Assembly: GCA_949318235.1 (NCBI GenBank)
Contig: OX439131.1
Coordinates: 29,017,518-29,081,517, forward strand
DNA: 64,000 bases
DNA from: Ecdyonurus torrentis
Lineage: Eukaryota; Arthropoda; Insecta; Ephemeroptera; Heptageniidae
Reading direction: 5' to 3'
Below are positions 1 to 13,972 of this stretch, piece after piece. Each line of letters begins with the position of its first letter. The first letter of the stretch is position 1. The notes beneath the pieces were generated by a model. It was not told the DNA's origin and made no database searches. It saw nothing but the letters and a program-made list of their open reading frames with translations. A program made the translations under genes and the position numbers.

Positions 1-1201
1 TTGTGAAGGGAAAATAAATTAGAAATCAATGACTTTGGCCAAATCAACGTTGATTTTGAAGTTTGTTAGGATATTACACAACTTTTTTATTCAAGATGTT
101 CTACGCCTTTAAATTTCTGTTGAATTATGAGAAAATATATAATAAGAAACTTAAACAAATCTATAGCTTTTAGTAAGAAAATTAATATTGCTTTAAATAT
201 TATCTATTCCTTAATTTTATCTCCTGCATTATTTTAGTTGCATTTAAGACTTTCAAAGTACTTTAAAATATGATTAATTAATAGTATAGCAGTTTTAGAT
301 AAGTAAATTGATCAAATTATTACTGTAATTTATTGAATTGTCCTAAGAAAATTACATATTGACTAAATCAATTTAACCAAAATGACAACGCTGTAAACAA
401 ACACTTAAGTTCTTAGCCTCTTCTTATTAGAGTAGAAAAATGTGTATGTTTTTTCATGAGCCAAGAATCAAATTGTCGACCATATGTTACATTACTATAA
501 ATGAAATGTAGTAACTTTTACACCTCTATTTTATTGCCGGAACTATGGATTTTCTCTAAGAAATACTGGGAATGGTTTTGACGTGCTGAAAATATAACAT
601 TTCATGTCGTCAGTCTGATCCCAGATTGTTGCAACTTTAAAACAAAAGTTTAACTTTTTAAATTTGAAATATTTTTAAGATATGAATTTTAAAAATTTGA
701 ACACGTACAGTGTAGTGTGATATTGTTGATATTGTAAATGTCTACGGAAAATGTGTAGAATTTAATTGTAACCCTAAGAACTTTTGATACCTAAGATTGA
801 CAATAATAATTTAAATAAAATTAATGCTGATAGATGTTGGAGGATATTATATAATTTTATATTAAGCCAAATTTTATAAATTTGTATTACGAAGTAACTG
901 ATTTAGGTTGCTTAGAAGAAGTTAATTGAAACCTCATATATATATATTTGACATTTTACTGGTTTTGAAGTTTTAAAATTTTGCTCAATACAAAGTTGTT
1001 TTTAGCACAGATTGATGCATAAACTTTTTTTGATGTAACCTGACCACGTTTGAAACACACAACACCACTTAAAAGCAAAATTTTTATGTAACTCTTACGT
1101 ATACATGGTACTTCAAACACCTTTTTTCTTCGTATATTTAATGGCTATCCTTACTCTCTGACAGTATGAGTGGCATTCTAAGGTCACTTTACATGCTTTT
1201 C

Positions 1202-1204
<3 letters not shown>

Positions 1205-1284
<80 letters not shown>
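1205..1284. repeat. (CT)n microsatellite, about 40 units
   Basis: An uninterrupted CT dinucleotide run of about 80 bp. The overlapping minus-strand open frames with Arg-Glu repeats are products of the repeat, not genes. Confidence 0.97.
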
Positions 1285-1287
<3 letters not shown>

Positions 1288-3279
1288 TGTGATAAAAAAG
1301 TACATGTTTTTCTAATCTGCACCTGACCCTCCTTTCCTCCTCCTTTTCTCCATTTCTTGCTATCTTTTTCGTCTTCATACAAAGTCATGATCCCCAGAGA
1401 ACGAATTTGCTTCTTCTACTTACTTGGCGTATGTATTTACATGAAACATGAGAGAGCCATAGTGGAGCAGCTGAGCTAAAAACTCTCTTACCTTTAACTT
1501 TACTTTCTCTTTCTTCCCCTTTTCTTCTTTCCTTTTTTTTTTTTTCTTTTTTTTTTTTTTTTACACCCCCGCCAAAAAATACATGAGACTAACTTTACAC
1601 TTAAAAATGACTTATAGTTAGATTTACTAAAGTTTAAAAGTACGTCAAAATTTTTTGTTTATTACTTTTATATAAATAATAAAGATTTATATTTTACAAT
1701 ATTTATATACAACTAAATGCAAGCATATTAAAATTTCTTATATAACATTGTTTTAATTTATAATATAAAGGAATATAATAATTTATGCTAATTTTGTGTT
1801 GCAAGAAATATAGCTTATTTAAAATCTGTAATACTATTTGATTCACATTGCATTCTGTATCTGACTTGACAGGAGAAAAAAAGAGAAATTTTAAAATGAA
1901 AATTGTAAATATGTTATACACAAGGTAAAACAATAGAACTGATAACTTAATTAACAACTACAACAACACGTATCTTATTTTGATACATTATTATTTTAAC
2001 GCAGATAGTTCTAAAAGTTGTTAAATAAATCATAAAATAGTAATTTTTGTTTTTCTCTTATATAAGATCTAGAAAAAAATTAGACACATACTTGAAATGT
2101 AACAATTAAAAATAAATAATTTAAATAATAATAATTACAAAATTCCATAAGACCAACTTAAATGACAATTTTAATTAAGCACCTTTTGTACTATTTTCTA
2201 ATTACAGAAACTGTAACTAAAAAGCAAAAAGGATTATCATGTGCGTTTATAATATACAAATACAACATTAAATAAAATATTATATATTAAAACCTAAAAA
2301 TATAAATTAAAGTTGTTGTTATTCTTACATATCATGCATATCGTTTTGTAAAATAATAAGTATGTATATGAACAAAGAATAATGTAGTAGAAAGCGTTAT
2401 TATTTTCTTGACTTTATGCAAACAGTTTTCTTTTTAAAAAACTAATATTTTCTCCTTCTTATATATATCCCCTTAGCTACACAAAATAAACCTAATCTTA
2501 ATATATTATTATATTCTCTCTTTATTTCTTATAATAATAATATACATATTATTTAAGCAACAAGTAGAGAGACCTCCATAACATTAATATATACTCTTCT
2601 TATATTTTAATATAATATTTCATCTTACTGAATTATTACCATATTTTTGTTGATATTGAAAGAATATTTTTAAATTTAATAAAGCTTTAAGCTATATTAT
2701 TAAATTTTCTATTTTTATATCAAATATTATATTTTTTATATAATATATTTTTTTTAAAATGTTATGCTTAAAGCAATATTTCATGTTGTATATGGTTAAT
2801 TTATTTAAGATAATACTAAAAATTATTTCTTTTATAAGTTTGGAAATATAAATCTATTATTTTTCTGATAAAATTTAACTTCCAAAAACATATATTGCTG
2901 TAAGAAAGAAAAATCTTATACATGTAAAAAAAAAAGTTATTGGCAATATCAAAAAGTAATATAATATAGGAAAATATAGTTTGTGATAGTGTTTTGTTAT
3001 TCATGCATAACGACCATGCACCGGTGATCTATACTGAGGTCAGCATATTTGTGCTCCCCTCTCTTCGCATCTAAATTGTATATTTCTATATATACACCAT
3101 AAAAGTAATTTACTACAAGTTATTTTGAATATTTTATTCTTTTAAAAACGAATAATTATATTTAATAAGAGTTCTACAAAATCTATTTTTTTCAGTCCTT
3201 AAAGTTATAGCATTGTTTTTAAAGTCTCATTATATTATATAAAGATAATATTCTTGAAAGTATAAACACTTATATTTAA

Positions 3280-3281
<2 letters not shown>

Positions 3282-3358
<77 letters not shown>

Positions 3359-3440
3359 CTTTTGTTAAATTTGGTAAATGACAAGAATAATGAAATTGTC
3401 GAGGTAACATCAAACTTGCATTTTGTATAGTAGTTTGTGC

Positions 3441-3528
<88 letters not shown>
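3282..3528. repeat. two (AT)n arrays flanking a short unique spacer
   Basis: Perfect AT runs occupy about 3282-3356 and 3443-3528. They are separated by roughly 86 bp of unique sequence. Each run is self-complementary. Confidence 0.95.
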
Positions 3529-3531
<3 letters not shown>

Positions 3532-3696
3532 TATACATACATAAATATATATGTATGTGATATTCGCAACGAAAATGCTGAGGGACACAGCTTTCTCTTA
3601 ACTCAATGTATTGTGTCCTCCGCTTACTACAAGAGCGTGTTTTAGGCAAAATGAACCAATTAACAGGTCCAGGCTCGCGGCGTCAGCAACATACAG

Positions 3697-3699
<3 letters not shown>

Positions 3700-3759
<60 letters not shown>
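3700..3759. repeat. (TC)n microsatellite
   Basis: A perfect TC dinucleotide run of about 60 bp, in a slightly more GC-rich local context (about 3560-3800). Confidence 0.96.
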
Positions 3760-3762
<3 letters not shown>

Positions 3763-4062
3763 AAACTCATAGTGTAACCCTAGGGTTGCTCAAACTACCC
3801 AAGTATAACCAAAAGCAAGCAGCAAGCAAAGTACTGTCCATCTACAGTATATAACGGTAGTAGATTACATAACTGTAGCCAACAATCTACACAGCATTGT
3901 TCTCTTTTTCCAACTACCTCATATATACATATATGTACAGCACAGCCATGACAAAATAGTTATAAAATCTCTCGTAGCTCTAATCTCATACATTCCATAC
4001 TTGATTGTGTTTTATAAAATTTACATATTAAACACATGTAATCTGTAAAGAACAAAATAGTC

Positions 4063-4098
<36 letters not shown>

Positions 4099-5741
4099 AG
4101 AGTAAAGTAAATTAAGAATGTTTAATGTAATTTACTTATAATTGACTATTTATAATAAATTTTTCTTATGTACAATAATGTCAAAAAAAAAAAAAAAAAA
4201 AAAAAGGATAGGTATTTTCCAATGTTGTGAATCACTCGTAAATGTACAGAATGACTTATTGGCGATACAGGTAAGGTTGGTAACATACATTTATGGCGTT
4301 ACAAAATACCCCATTATTTCTCTATTTTGCGGTCTAGAACTTGCAATTAATTCCACGTGCTATTGTTAACTAAAGATTCTCACGTTTTCACGAAATATTA
4401 ATTCTCAAATAGCGTGCTTTAAATATCAAAACTATTTTCTTTTCTTTAATTGTACCAAAATGTTCTCTCTCTCTCTCTCTGTCTCTCTCTCTCTCTCTCT
4501 AAAATCAAATGACGTTACAATAAGCATTTCATACTGAAAAAAAAATCAGATTACAAACTTTGACGTTTATTTCATTGTTGTTATATTTATACAGTTACTT
4601 TAATAATACAATGCTTTTCATTTATTAAAAATATTATTCTAATGACTCTTAAAACATTGATGACAAAAACATTGGATTTAAAGATTCAATGAACACATTA
4701 CGTCATTTTCTCTCTCCCAGTGGACCAAAAAACTGATGATATATTTTTTTTCATGCAAATGGAAAAATATAGAATAAATCTCTGCTTAATGTTTACATTT
4801 TTGTCACTATATACAATAACAAGCAAATAAATGACAGCAACATAAAAGGTTATAAATATTAACCACTACTGGAAATATTATATTCGGTTGATAAACATAT
4901 TTGTAAAAGAGTAATTTTTCCAACGTTGCTGTGCGATTTTTTTTAACAAAATCTATAAAAATAATAAGATAAATATCTATTTGTAGTGTAATATTTTTGA
5001 GAAAAAAAATCAATATTATATAATCTCGTAGATAATTTTCATTTTGAATGGTAGTGCTGTACGTACGTAATTGATCAAAGCAATATAGGACAATATTCAA
5101 GAACATTTCTTTAGAAACATATTTTGTACTTCATTAACCAAATTACCAATGTTTAGAAAGAAAAAATTATATTTTAAAAAGCTTCTTACTTGAATAATTT
5201 TATTACTATTCAGACGATATGTCTACTTAATCTACAGTATACAAAAAAGAAATGTAGGAATTTTTAAATTATTTTAAGAACGCTGACGTAAAAAAAAAGT
5301 AAAGTAAACATTTAATATACTTAAAAGAGAAAATATTATGCTCTAATGTGTTTCACTTATTTTAAAAATAAAATCTAATAAATAACAGACATGTGCATCC
5401 TTTTGTTTTTGGAGAAAGAGATAGATAAAACACACGATGCTCAACAACTGCCTTATAGTGAATGTGTTGAGTTGTGCCGCGGGCTCTTATGCTCTCTCTC
5501 TCTCTCTCTCTCTCAACTGCTATATATGGTCATAATAAATGTGGGAAGTAGGAGGCTAATTTATGGAGCAAAGCGACGACAAGGAAAGCTTTACTTCAAG
5601 TTTCTTTGTTGCACGTAACTGCTGTGTTGTATAAAAGCAAGGCGAACTAACTGTTCTACTGTTTGTTTGTTTATTTTAACTCTCTCTCTCTCTCTCTACT
5701 GTAAAAGAACTCAACACAATGTTGTTATTTTCTGTATTATA

Positions 5742-5863
<122 letters not shown>

Positions 5864-6947
5864 ACAATTCTTTATCAGAAAAAAAAATGTTAGTGTGATA
5901 AAAATAATCTGATTTTCAATGTCTCACGTACACTACTTTTCTTTCCTTTCTTCTTTGCTACATTTCTTAGTTTATATAATAATTAATTAAACTGTGAAAG
6001 TATTTATCTTAATTTAAACTTATCACTTGTTCTCTTTTGTACGTGATATGCTTCTTGTTATTAATTTTATCTTCATTTTTTGTTATATGTTTCTAACGTA
6101 AGTTGTTTAAATGCATTAACAAAACAATTTACAAAGGTATTTAAAAAAAAGTCTTTGAATATATTGAAATTTTGCCTAAGGTTGCTGAAGATTTTTTGAA
6201 ATATGTATGATTTGAATGTTGTAAGAAACATTCGCAAGCAATTGGAGCTATTAGGATAGCTAACATACAAAGTTATTAACTTTTTATATCATTAAAATTT
6301 AGTTTTTGATAGGAATTATATGCATATAAAATTGTAAGCATGTAGTACAAATAAAAGCATCAATTAAATTCCAAACGAATGCTTAAAAAAAACTTACAGA
6401 ATACATAAAGAAATACACAGTAAATAAGAAAACAGTAAATCTTTTCAATAAGACTATATGTTTATTTGTAAAACTTACAAACTGATATGAAAACAAATCC
6501 TACAAATCCAGTAAAATACTAAACTATGTATAACACATTACTACAATATATTATTATGTACTAAAATTTAAAGATGATTTGTTTAAAACTGTAAATAACT
6601 ACTTTATTTACCTATTAAACTAAAAAAAAAAGCATGATAATTATTTAAAATAATAAATATCCTGTCAGAATTCATAGTTTAAATTACAAACAATATAGTT
6701 ACACAGTTTATCAAAACAATAGTAACATTATTTAAATACCATGAACACACTGCAAAAGTATTTTATGTATAAAATATTTTTCACTATTTTTTTTTGTATG
6801 TTATGTATAAAATGCTACATAGGGATATAAATTGATTGTAAAATTAATATCAGACATTAATAACATGGAGAGCAAGTACTAATCTATTTAATTGCAAGAG
6901 ATTATTAGGCAGAATATTGATCGCTATAATAACACCATTGTATGTAT

Positions 6948-6950
<3 letters not shown>

Positions 6951-6987
<37 letters not shown>
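6951..6987. repeat. (GA)n microsatellite
   Basis: A perfect GA dinucleotide run of about 37 bp in AT-rich non-coding sequence. Confidence 0.95.
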
Positions 6988-6989
<2 letters not shown>

Positions 6990-8372
6990 ATACTATATAG
7001 AGAATGTTTGGCATATTGCTGCGTGTTCCAAAAACTTGAAGTATAGTGATGGAGCACCAGATGGAACGTAAATAAAACCTGAATTGTATGAACATGACCG
7101 TGTCGTTCTTCATAGTAATATAGAGACACAGGTCTATCATGTTTTTTGCTTCACTATCAATAATATAATATGACGATGTTTTATTTGAATCGTATTATTT
7201 TACAACCAAATGCAAGTGTGTTCAACAAATTGCATAACTTTCAGGATACAATATATTCATGAAAAAAGGTTATATAATATATACTGTATATTTATTTATT
7301 TTTACCTGTTTTTGTTTAAATAATTATGAGAGTTTTGTACAAAATGTTCCTACAATTGATTATTTTATTGATATTAATATAACTTAATTGAAATATTCAA
7401 TATTTCAGTACCTCAGGTCAAAATACATAAAATGGTACTTAAAGCTAGCCTTCCACAGTTGTATTTTGTAGTTTGACAATATTTTGGGTTTACGTTCAAT
7501 TGTGACAATCAAAGAGAAAATAATATTTTCAAAAATTTAAACAATAACTACGTTCTTCATTTCTATGTTTTCTATATCTGAGTTGTTCGCTAAACAAAAT
7601 CGAGATGAAAGCACAAAATATCAAGTAGGGTAATATTTATTAACAAAACTCGTCTGTCTAATGAACTCGTAAAAGTACCTAAAATAACTTTATAAAATAA
7701 AAAGGGTTACAAATATAGTCATTTAAATTATTATTTTGAAAATATTATATAACAATATTATTTATATTTGCGAAATATTTTAAGGTTATTCAGAACAATA
7801 GAAATCGGTATTAACTTAAATATTAACTATCTATTTCAAGCTTACTGTTAGTTCATCCTTATTGTCATAATTGTAGAGATAGTAGTCTAAACCATTAATA
7901 AATACAGTAGAATCCCTATTTATATTTTCCTAATTAAAAACTTAAATCCTCTGACTGTTTCTTCTTCTTTTTTTATCAGTTTTTCCATATTAAACTAAAT
8001 CATAATGCAATCAATTAAATGTAGTATAGACAATAAATTCTGTAATTATGATAATTGTGCTTCAGCATTTACAATAATTGAAAAAAAAAATTGTGAGTGC
8101 AAAACTAAAAATAATCATAATCATGCAATGAAAAGTTTTAAAAGATAATAAAAACTTGGTAATATTTTTGTAATAATAATAACAACAACCATCCTTTATT
8201 CCCAAACGTATTTCTGCCTTAGTACTTGAAAAACATTTTGTTATGTAGCATAAAGTTTCTCAAAGTTACTTCTCTTCTAAAATATATTGTTTTAATATTA
8301 ATAAACTTAAACTGATAAATTAGTAAAATGAGTTTATAAATTCATTTTATTCCCCAAAATTCAGTGGTTAAT

Positions 8373-8379
<7 letters not shown>

Positions 8380-8414
<35 letters not shown>
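8380..8414. repeat. (GA)n microsatellite
   Basis: A perfect AG/GA run of about 35 bp. A shorter imperfect GA patch lies near 8886-8906. Confidence 0.95.
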
Positions 8415-8420
<6 letters not shown>

Positions 8421-10182
8421 TATTTTAGAAGTTTATGTTGCTTCTTTAGACTCTTTGGTGCCAGGAACCATAAGAAGAAAACTGCGACAAAAACATTGAG
8501 CGTGTACAAATGTGCGTGTCTCTTAATTTTTTATGTTTTATTTTCGTATAAAACAAATGAAGACTATGTTGTGGATTATACAAACTTAAACTTTCTTAAG
8601 TTGTGAAATTAGAGAACAAAACAATTAAACCATTCTAAGACTTACAAATTCATTAATTTTGAATGAAAATAACAATGAAAAAAAATGCAAACAAAAAATC
8701 ATCGGAAAACTAATCAAATAGTATATTAACTTCAAAATAAAATAATAATTAATCATGTTTTAAATTATTGATAAATAAAACTTAATTTTTTTTAAATAAT
8801 ATCAATTTTTGAGCTCAAATTTTTATGAATGAAATGATTTATACAATACAATAAATGTAAAAGTTCACTGCATGAACATCGGTCAAGAGAGAGAGAGAAA
8901 GAGAGGAGATAGGGCGTTCCTATGACCTCTTTGGAAAGTTTTCAGAATTACTAGAATATATGTGAATACGAGAGCGCACAGTTGAAAATGTTTATTGAGT
9001 TTATGTATGTATGTAAAGAGTAATTGAGTTTAAAGTCTTGAAATATTACAAAGTTGCCACTCAAGTGAAGTAAGAATAACGTTATGCTATATATACTTGC
9101 CAAAACTTCCATACAACTACTATTTTTCAATTGACTGATTAACCTAATAAATTTTACTATTACTTTAAATATTTAAAGAGAAAAGTTTTTTATTTGTATA
9201 AAATTAATGTAAATTAGTTCAATTTATAAATACCATATATGTCTATAGCTATTAAGTTAAATCGCAATCTTTTTATTATACTGAAATATGACAAAGATTT
9301 TTTTTAACAATAATTTATACACATTTGTATAGCTAAAAGATACACATAGAAACTCTACTTTTTACTTTTCTCTTAGTTTCTTATTTGCATTGTTAAAGTT
9401 CAAATTTTACTTGAGGGTAACATGGGTTCCTATGGGATTAAAGAGTTTTTCATTATGTACTTTACAAACACATACACACACACACACACACAAACGCACA
9501 CAGTATCAGGTGTAAAATTTTCATTGTCGTTATTTCATGCATCGTTAATTTTGAAGACTTTATTTGTTTAATAATTAACACTATTTAATCATGAAAATAG
9601 CTTTAATTTTCTCAATTTTACATCATGTAGACTATGTACATATTACTATAATTTTAATTATAGCCACACACTAAAATGAAACAGTCTACTTAATTTTTTT
9701 AAATAATAACTAATTTCAATAAAATGTCCATGAAAGACAATTTTATCTTAATATACTTTTAAAAAATCAATTTAAATTACATTTATGCTATTAACGTTTT
9801 AAGAAATAATTTAGTTTTTAATTTTGATAATTAAATCATTTGCTATTAAAATGAAATAGAATTAAAACGCTTATATAGAATTAGTGCAAGTATTAAATAC
9901 TATGCGGTTTTATTAATATAATGTTGCTATATCTCGCTCCTATGCTTATATATAAACACTCTGCTTGTGTTAGTGGTATTATGTATATATGTATGTAGAA
10001 ATAGTCGTTTATACTCTAAAACTAGGACGATGAAGATATTCTCTACTATATAGCTGGAGCAAGTATTATATAGAATTCAAATGTATAATATTAACCATGT
10101 TTGCAGGGCTTCGAGCTGGGCAATATTAATTACTTAAGGATTAAAGCGTTCAGCTAGCCAAAAAGCTTTAAATTGTGGGGGT

Positions 10183-10186
<4 letters not shown>

Positions 10187-10232
<46 letters not shown>

Positions 10233-10401
10233 CCGTAGTAAGGGCTCATTACCCTATATTATACATAGAAAGGGATCTTATTGCATTCCTTTTGTATGCA
10301 GGAGCACAGAGAAGGAGCTTGTGGGTGAAGATCGTCTTGTATAACCTCATATCTCCACCTCTCTCTTCTCTACTTTGGGTTTTTAGAAGAAACTATGCAA
10401 G

Positions 10402-10449
<48 letters not shown>
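10187..10449. repeat. (CT)n and (GA)n arrays in opposite orientation
   Basis: A CT run at about 10187-10229 and a GA run at about 10404-10449 are separated by about 175 bp of unique sequence. Because CT and GA are complementary, the two arrays could pair as a long hairpin with the unique segment as the loop. The open frame spanning both (10175-10486) has no recognised domain and is probably spurious. Confidence 0.93.
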
Positions 10450-10452
<3 letters not shown>

Positions 10453-11341
10453 CAGGCAACAGTTGAGAGAGTGCTCTAATTCCTAGAGTTCACCGCAAAC
10501 CCATAAATCCCAAGATGAGATGATGCCTAGAAAATTACAAAACTTACGACATATATAAGAACAACCAAAGAGTATCCCACTACTTTGCGTTTACTTAAAA
10601 AAAATGGTTTTACATTATATAATTTAGCTATCTCTTATTTCATTTCTTCCCTTTTTTTATAAAAGATTTATGTGACAAATGAATTAGATTTAAAATGGTA
10701 AAATAGAGAACAAATTATAAAATGGAATTTACATTGTAATTCTTGAATATATTATTTTGTAAATATATTAAAATAAAAAATTTCAAGCAATAAAAGCACA
10801 CTGTAAAGCTTAACAAAAATAGTTATTATGACTATATAAAGAAATAATAATAATACTGTGTATCAGTTATGCAAATAATAGCCAACAATTTTTTTATGAA
10901 AAGAAAAAGAAAAAAGAAATTCTCAACAAAAGTATATAAGTCTGTTATGAAAAGCTAAAAAATAAAAATAAATAAAATAGCTACGAATACATTCCTATTA
11001 AATTATTAAAACAAATAATATATATATATTGTGAATAAGTTTATAAATATTTAAAAAAATAAATCGATGTGTTGCGTGTAAAAACTAAAAGAGTATAGAA
11101 AGGAGAAAGCAGAAAGAAAAAAGAAGAAGAAAAATAAAATAAAAATAAATAAAAACTTTAAGGTTCTACCAAAACAAGAAGAAGACGAAGAAGAAAAAAA
11201 TTCTCGTACTTTTGTATAGTGAATATATGGGTAGCTTTTGCTGTGTGTTGCCTGTTCGTCGCTATATAGCTTGGGATGCTCGCGAATACAGGATGAGCCA
11301 GAAAGTGAGATACATTATTAAGTAGGCGTGAGGCTCTGAAA

Positions 11342-11345
<4 letters not shown>

Positions 11346-11407
<62 letters not shown>
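11346..11407. repeat. (CT)n microsatellite
   Basis: A perfect CT run of about 60 bp. An A run of about 27 bases follows at 11477. Confidence 0.95.
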
Positions 11408-11409
<2 letters not shown>

Positions 11410-11474
11410 CTACTGGGTTTCAACTATACACTACTGCTTGCCTTTCTGCATTGCAGGGATCAGTTAGTGACGTC

Positions 11475-11506
<32 letters not shown>

Positions 11507-12295
11507 TGCATGTACGCATATGGACCACTACTACAGCACTGTGTGTATAGTCAGTGTCTTATATTCCACCTGAGACCTTGGTGTTCAGAAAGAAGAAGAA
11601 GGAAAAAAAACTCTCCTTCTCTTATTTTTATATCTTCGCCTCTTTTTTACTTTCATAAATTTACTAACTCATCTCTTCTTTCTCATTTTACTTCATTAAA
11701 AAGTATTGGTACTTATCTGAAAATTTCATACTGTAAATTTAGTAAACTGACATTTTGAAGAAAATAAGCGTAATATAACGTTATAAAAAAATTTATAGTA
11801 AAATTATATTAATATTTTGTTTTGTGTAAATTCATGAATAATGGTCATCAAGCATTAAAGAAAAAGAATTTTTTTTTGTGGTTTGCGCTATATAGGGACT
11901 AAATATTCCCCCCTTAATACTCTGGTTTGCTTTTTTGACCCCACATCTCTCCGTCTCTCTTTTTCTCTCTCACTCTCTATTTTTTTTCCTACACACTAAC
12001 TTCACTTTTTATAGTCTTTTGTTTATGGTCAGTTTCTTTCGTCCCAACACTGCAATATTGTCTCTCTGTCTCCTCTTTTTTTTTACTCTCCTACATACTA
12101 AAATACATATAGCACCCCTGATGTTGCATTTTAGTTGCAATATAAAAAAATAAAACAAATTCTCCATATATATACAGTGACATTTATTTATATATAAAAA
12201 AGTAAGAAGGAAAAAAAATAATGCTCTTTGCAATGTGCTTAGAGGTTAGAACAATTTAGAATGATGTGTAGCGTATAACTGTTTTGTTCATTTGT

Positions 12296-12297
<2 letters not shown>

Positions 12298-12329
<32 letters not shown>

Positions 12330-12558
12330 TTCTCTGTGTATATATGTTGCATTATAGAGAATTGCGACTAAAGCAAAAGTCAGGGAGAGAGGAGAGAAAA
12401 GTGCCACAAAAGGATCAGTGACTGTCTCGTCGTTTTCGTTTGTGCTAAACAACAATACCAGTGAGTGTAGCTCTGCCGTGTCTTCCAACAAACGCCTTCT
12501 CGTTTCTTCTTTTTACAGCCATTTCAAGCTCAAAAGACCAAATCTTTAGCTGCGCTTT

Positions 12559-12611
<53 letters not shown>
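12298..12611. repeat. poly(T) run and (GA)n array
   Basis: A T homopolymer of about 31 bases begins near 12298, and a perfect GA run covers about 12563-12611. The 230 bp between them is more balanced in base composition, but I find no homologous coding sequence in it. Confidence 0.93.
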
Positions 12612-12612
<1 letters not shown>

Positions 12613-13014
12613 GGAAAAAAGCAATTTTAAACATGTCACACAAGTTAAAAAATAGAAAATGTACTGAAGCTAGAATGTACATTAGGAAATAGTTTTATGT
12701 TCACTTATATACAACTAGAATAAAATTGCAATTGAATAATAAAACAAAGCTGTATGAGTTTTAATACATTTTTCTTTACGAAAGATGCGATATTATATAA
12801 TACGATCTCAAAAGTCAATATTATTCTCTCTCTAAGAGATTTTTTTATTCATATTTATAATATACGTCATTAATAAATAATTGATATAACAAATCAATAA
12901 AATACTATTATATTTAGACAAATCTATAACAAAAACAAATACAATGAAGAAATGAGAAAAAAATCGCAAGAGAAAATCTAGATGATAGTGAGGATTAGAA
13001 CCGTTTATCTTTTC

Positions 13015-13046
<32 letters not shown>

Positions 13047-13939
13047 CAGTTTAACTTGGAATCAGAGACAGATTAGGGGCGTGACGACAAGATAACATAA
13101 GAGGATTTTGAAATAAATAAATAAAAAAATAATAATATGTTGTTGTTTTTCTCTTTTCTCAAGAAAATAAAAAGAAATATAAAATACTTTCCGTTTTCAC
13201 AATGCATTTTGTTCCTAATCTTAGAATTTTTAAAATAAAAGAACAATTAAGCTGCATTCGTTCTTATACTTTTAAGAAACCACTAAAAATCTAACGAAGC
13301 ATATAGTGAAATATGTATTATTTTTCTGATATTCATTTTTTTTTCTTTTTGTGTATATTTTTAACCTTTGATGATTCTTGGCATTTTTTTATATTTTCCT
13401 TTGAGGTTTTATCATGTTGAAAATTGCACTCAAAAAGTTTGTACATTTCTCTCTCTCTCTCTCTCTGTTATTTTTCTCTCGCTTTTACTTCTTATTTGTG
13501 AAGACAACTCGTTTTTCAAGAACTTTTACTCAAATATCCTTCATATCCTTATATTCTTCCTTTTTCTAGAATATATATTTTACTGCTTTTTTTTTTCATT
13601 TCTCTTGCCTTAAAGTATGTATATTCTTTTGGTTGTAACTGCGGCTCATTTGATGCCCCTTTTCTCCTATTCTTTATATATCTTTGATCGTCTTATATAT
13701 GCGTGCACGTGTTATTTGCTTGCAGTGTGAAACCTTTTCTCGTTTTACGTACGCACGATATTGACGCTTTCTTCAATCAGACGTAAGTCTCATGAGACAA
13801 AGAATTTCTATCAACTATTTGACAGAGGAGCACACTTTACCGAGAAATATTGAGCAGCAAATTGGTGCTAATCATCAGAATAAAACTAGAAGGGAAGGAA
13901 AAAGAAGAAGTAAGATAAAAAAAAGAAAAAAATGGAAGG

Positions 13940-13972
<33 letters not shown>

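Noticed and set aside
3235..3854. Tyr-Ile and Leu-Ser repeat open frames
   Set aside because: Products of (AT)n and (TC)n microsatellites with no flanking conserved sequence.
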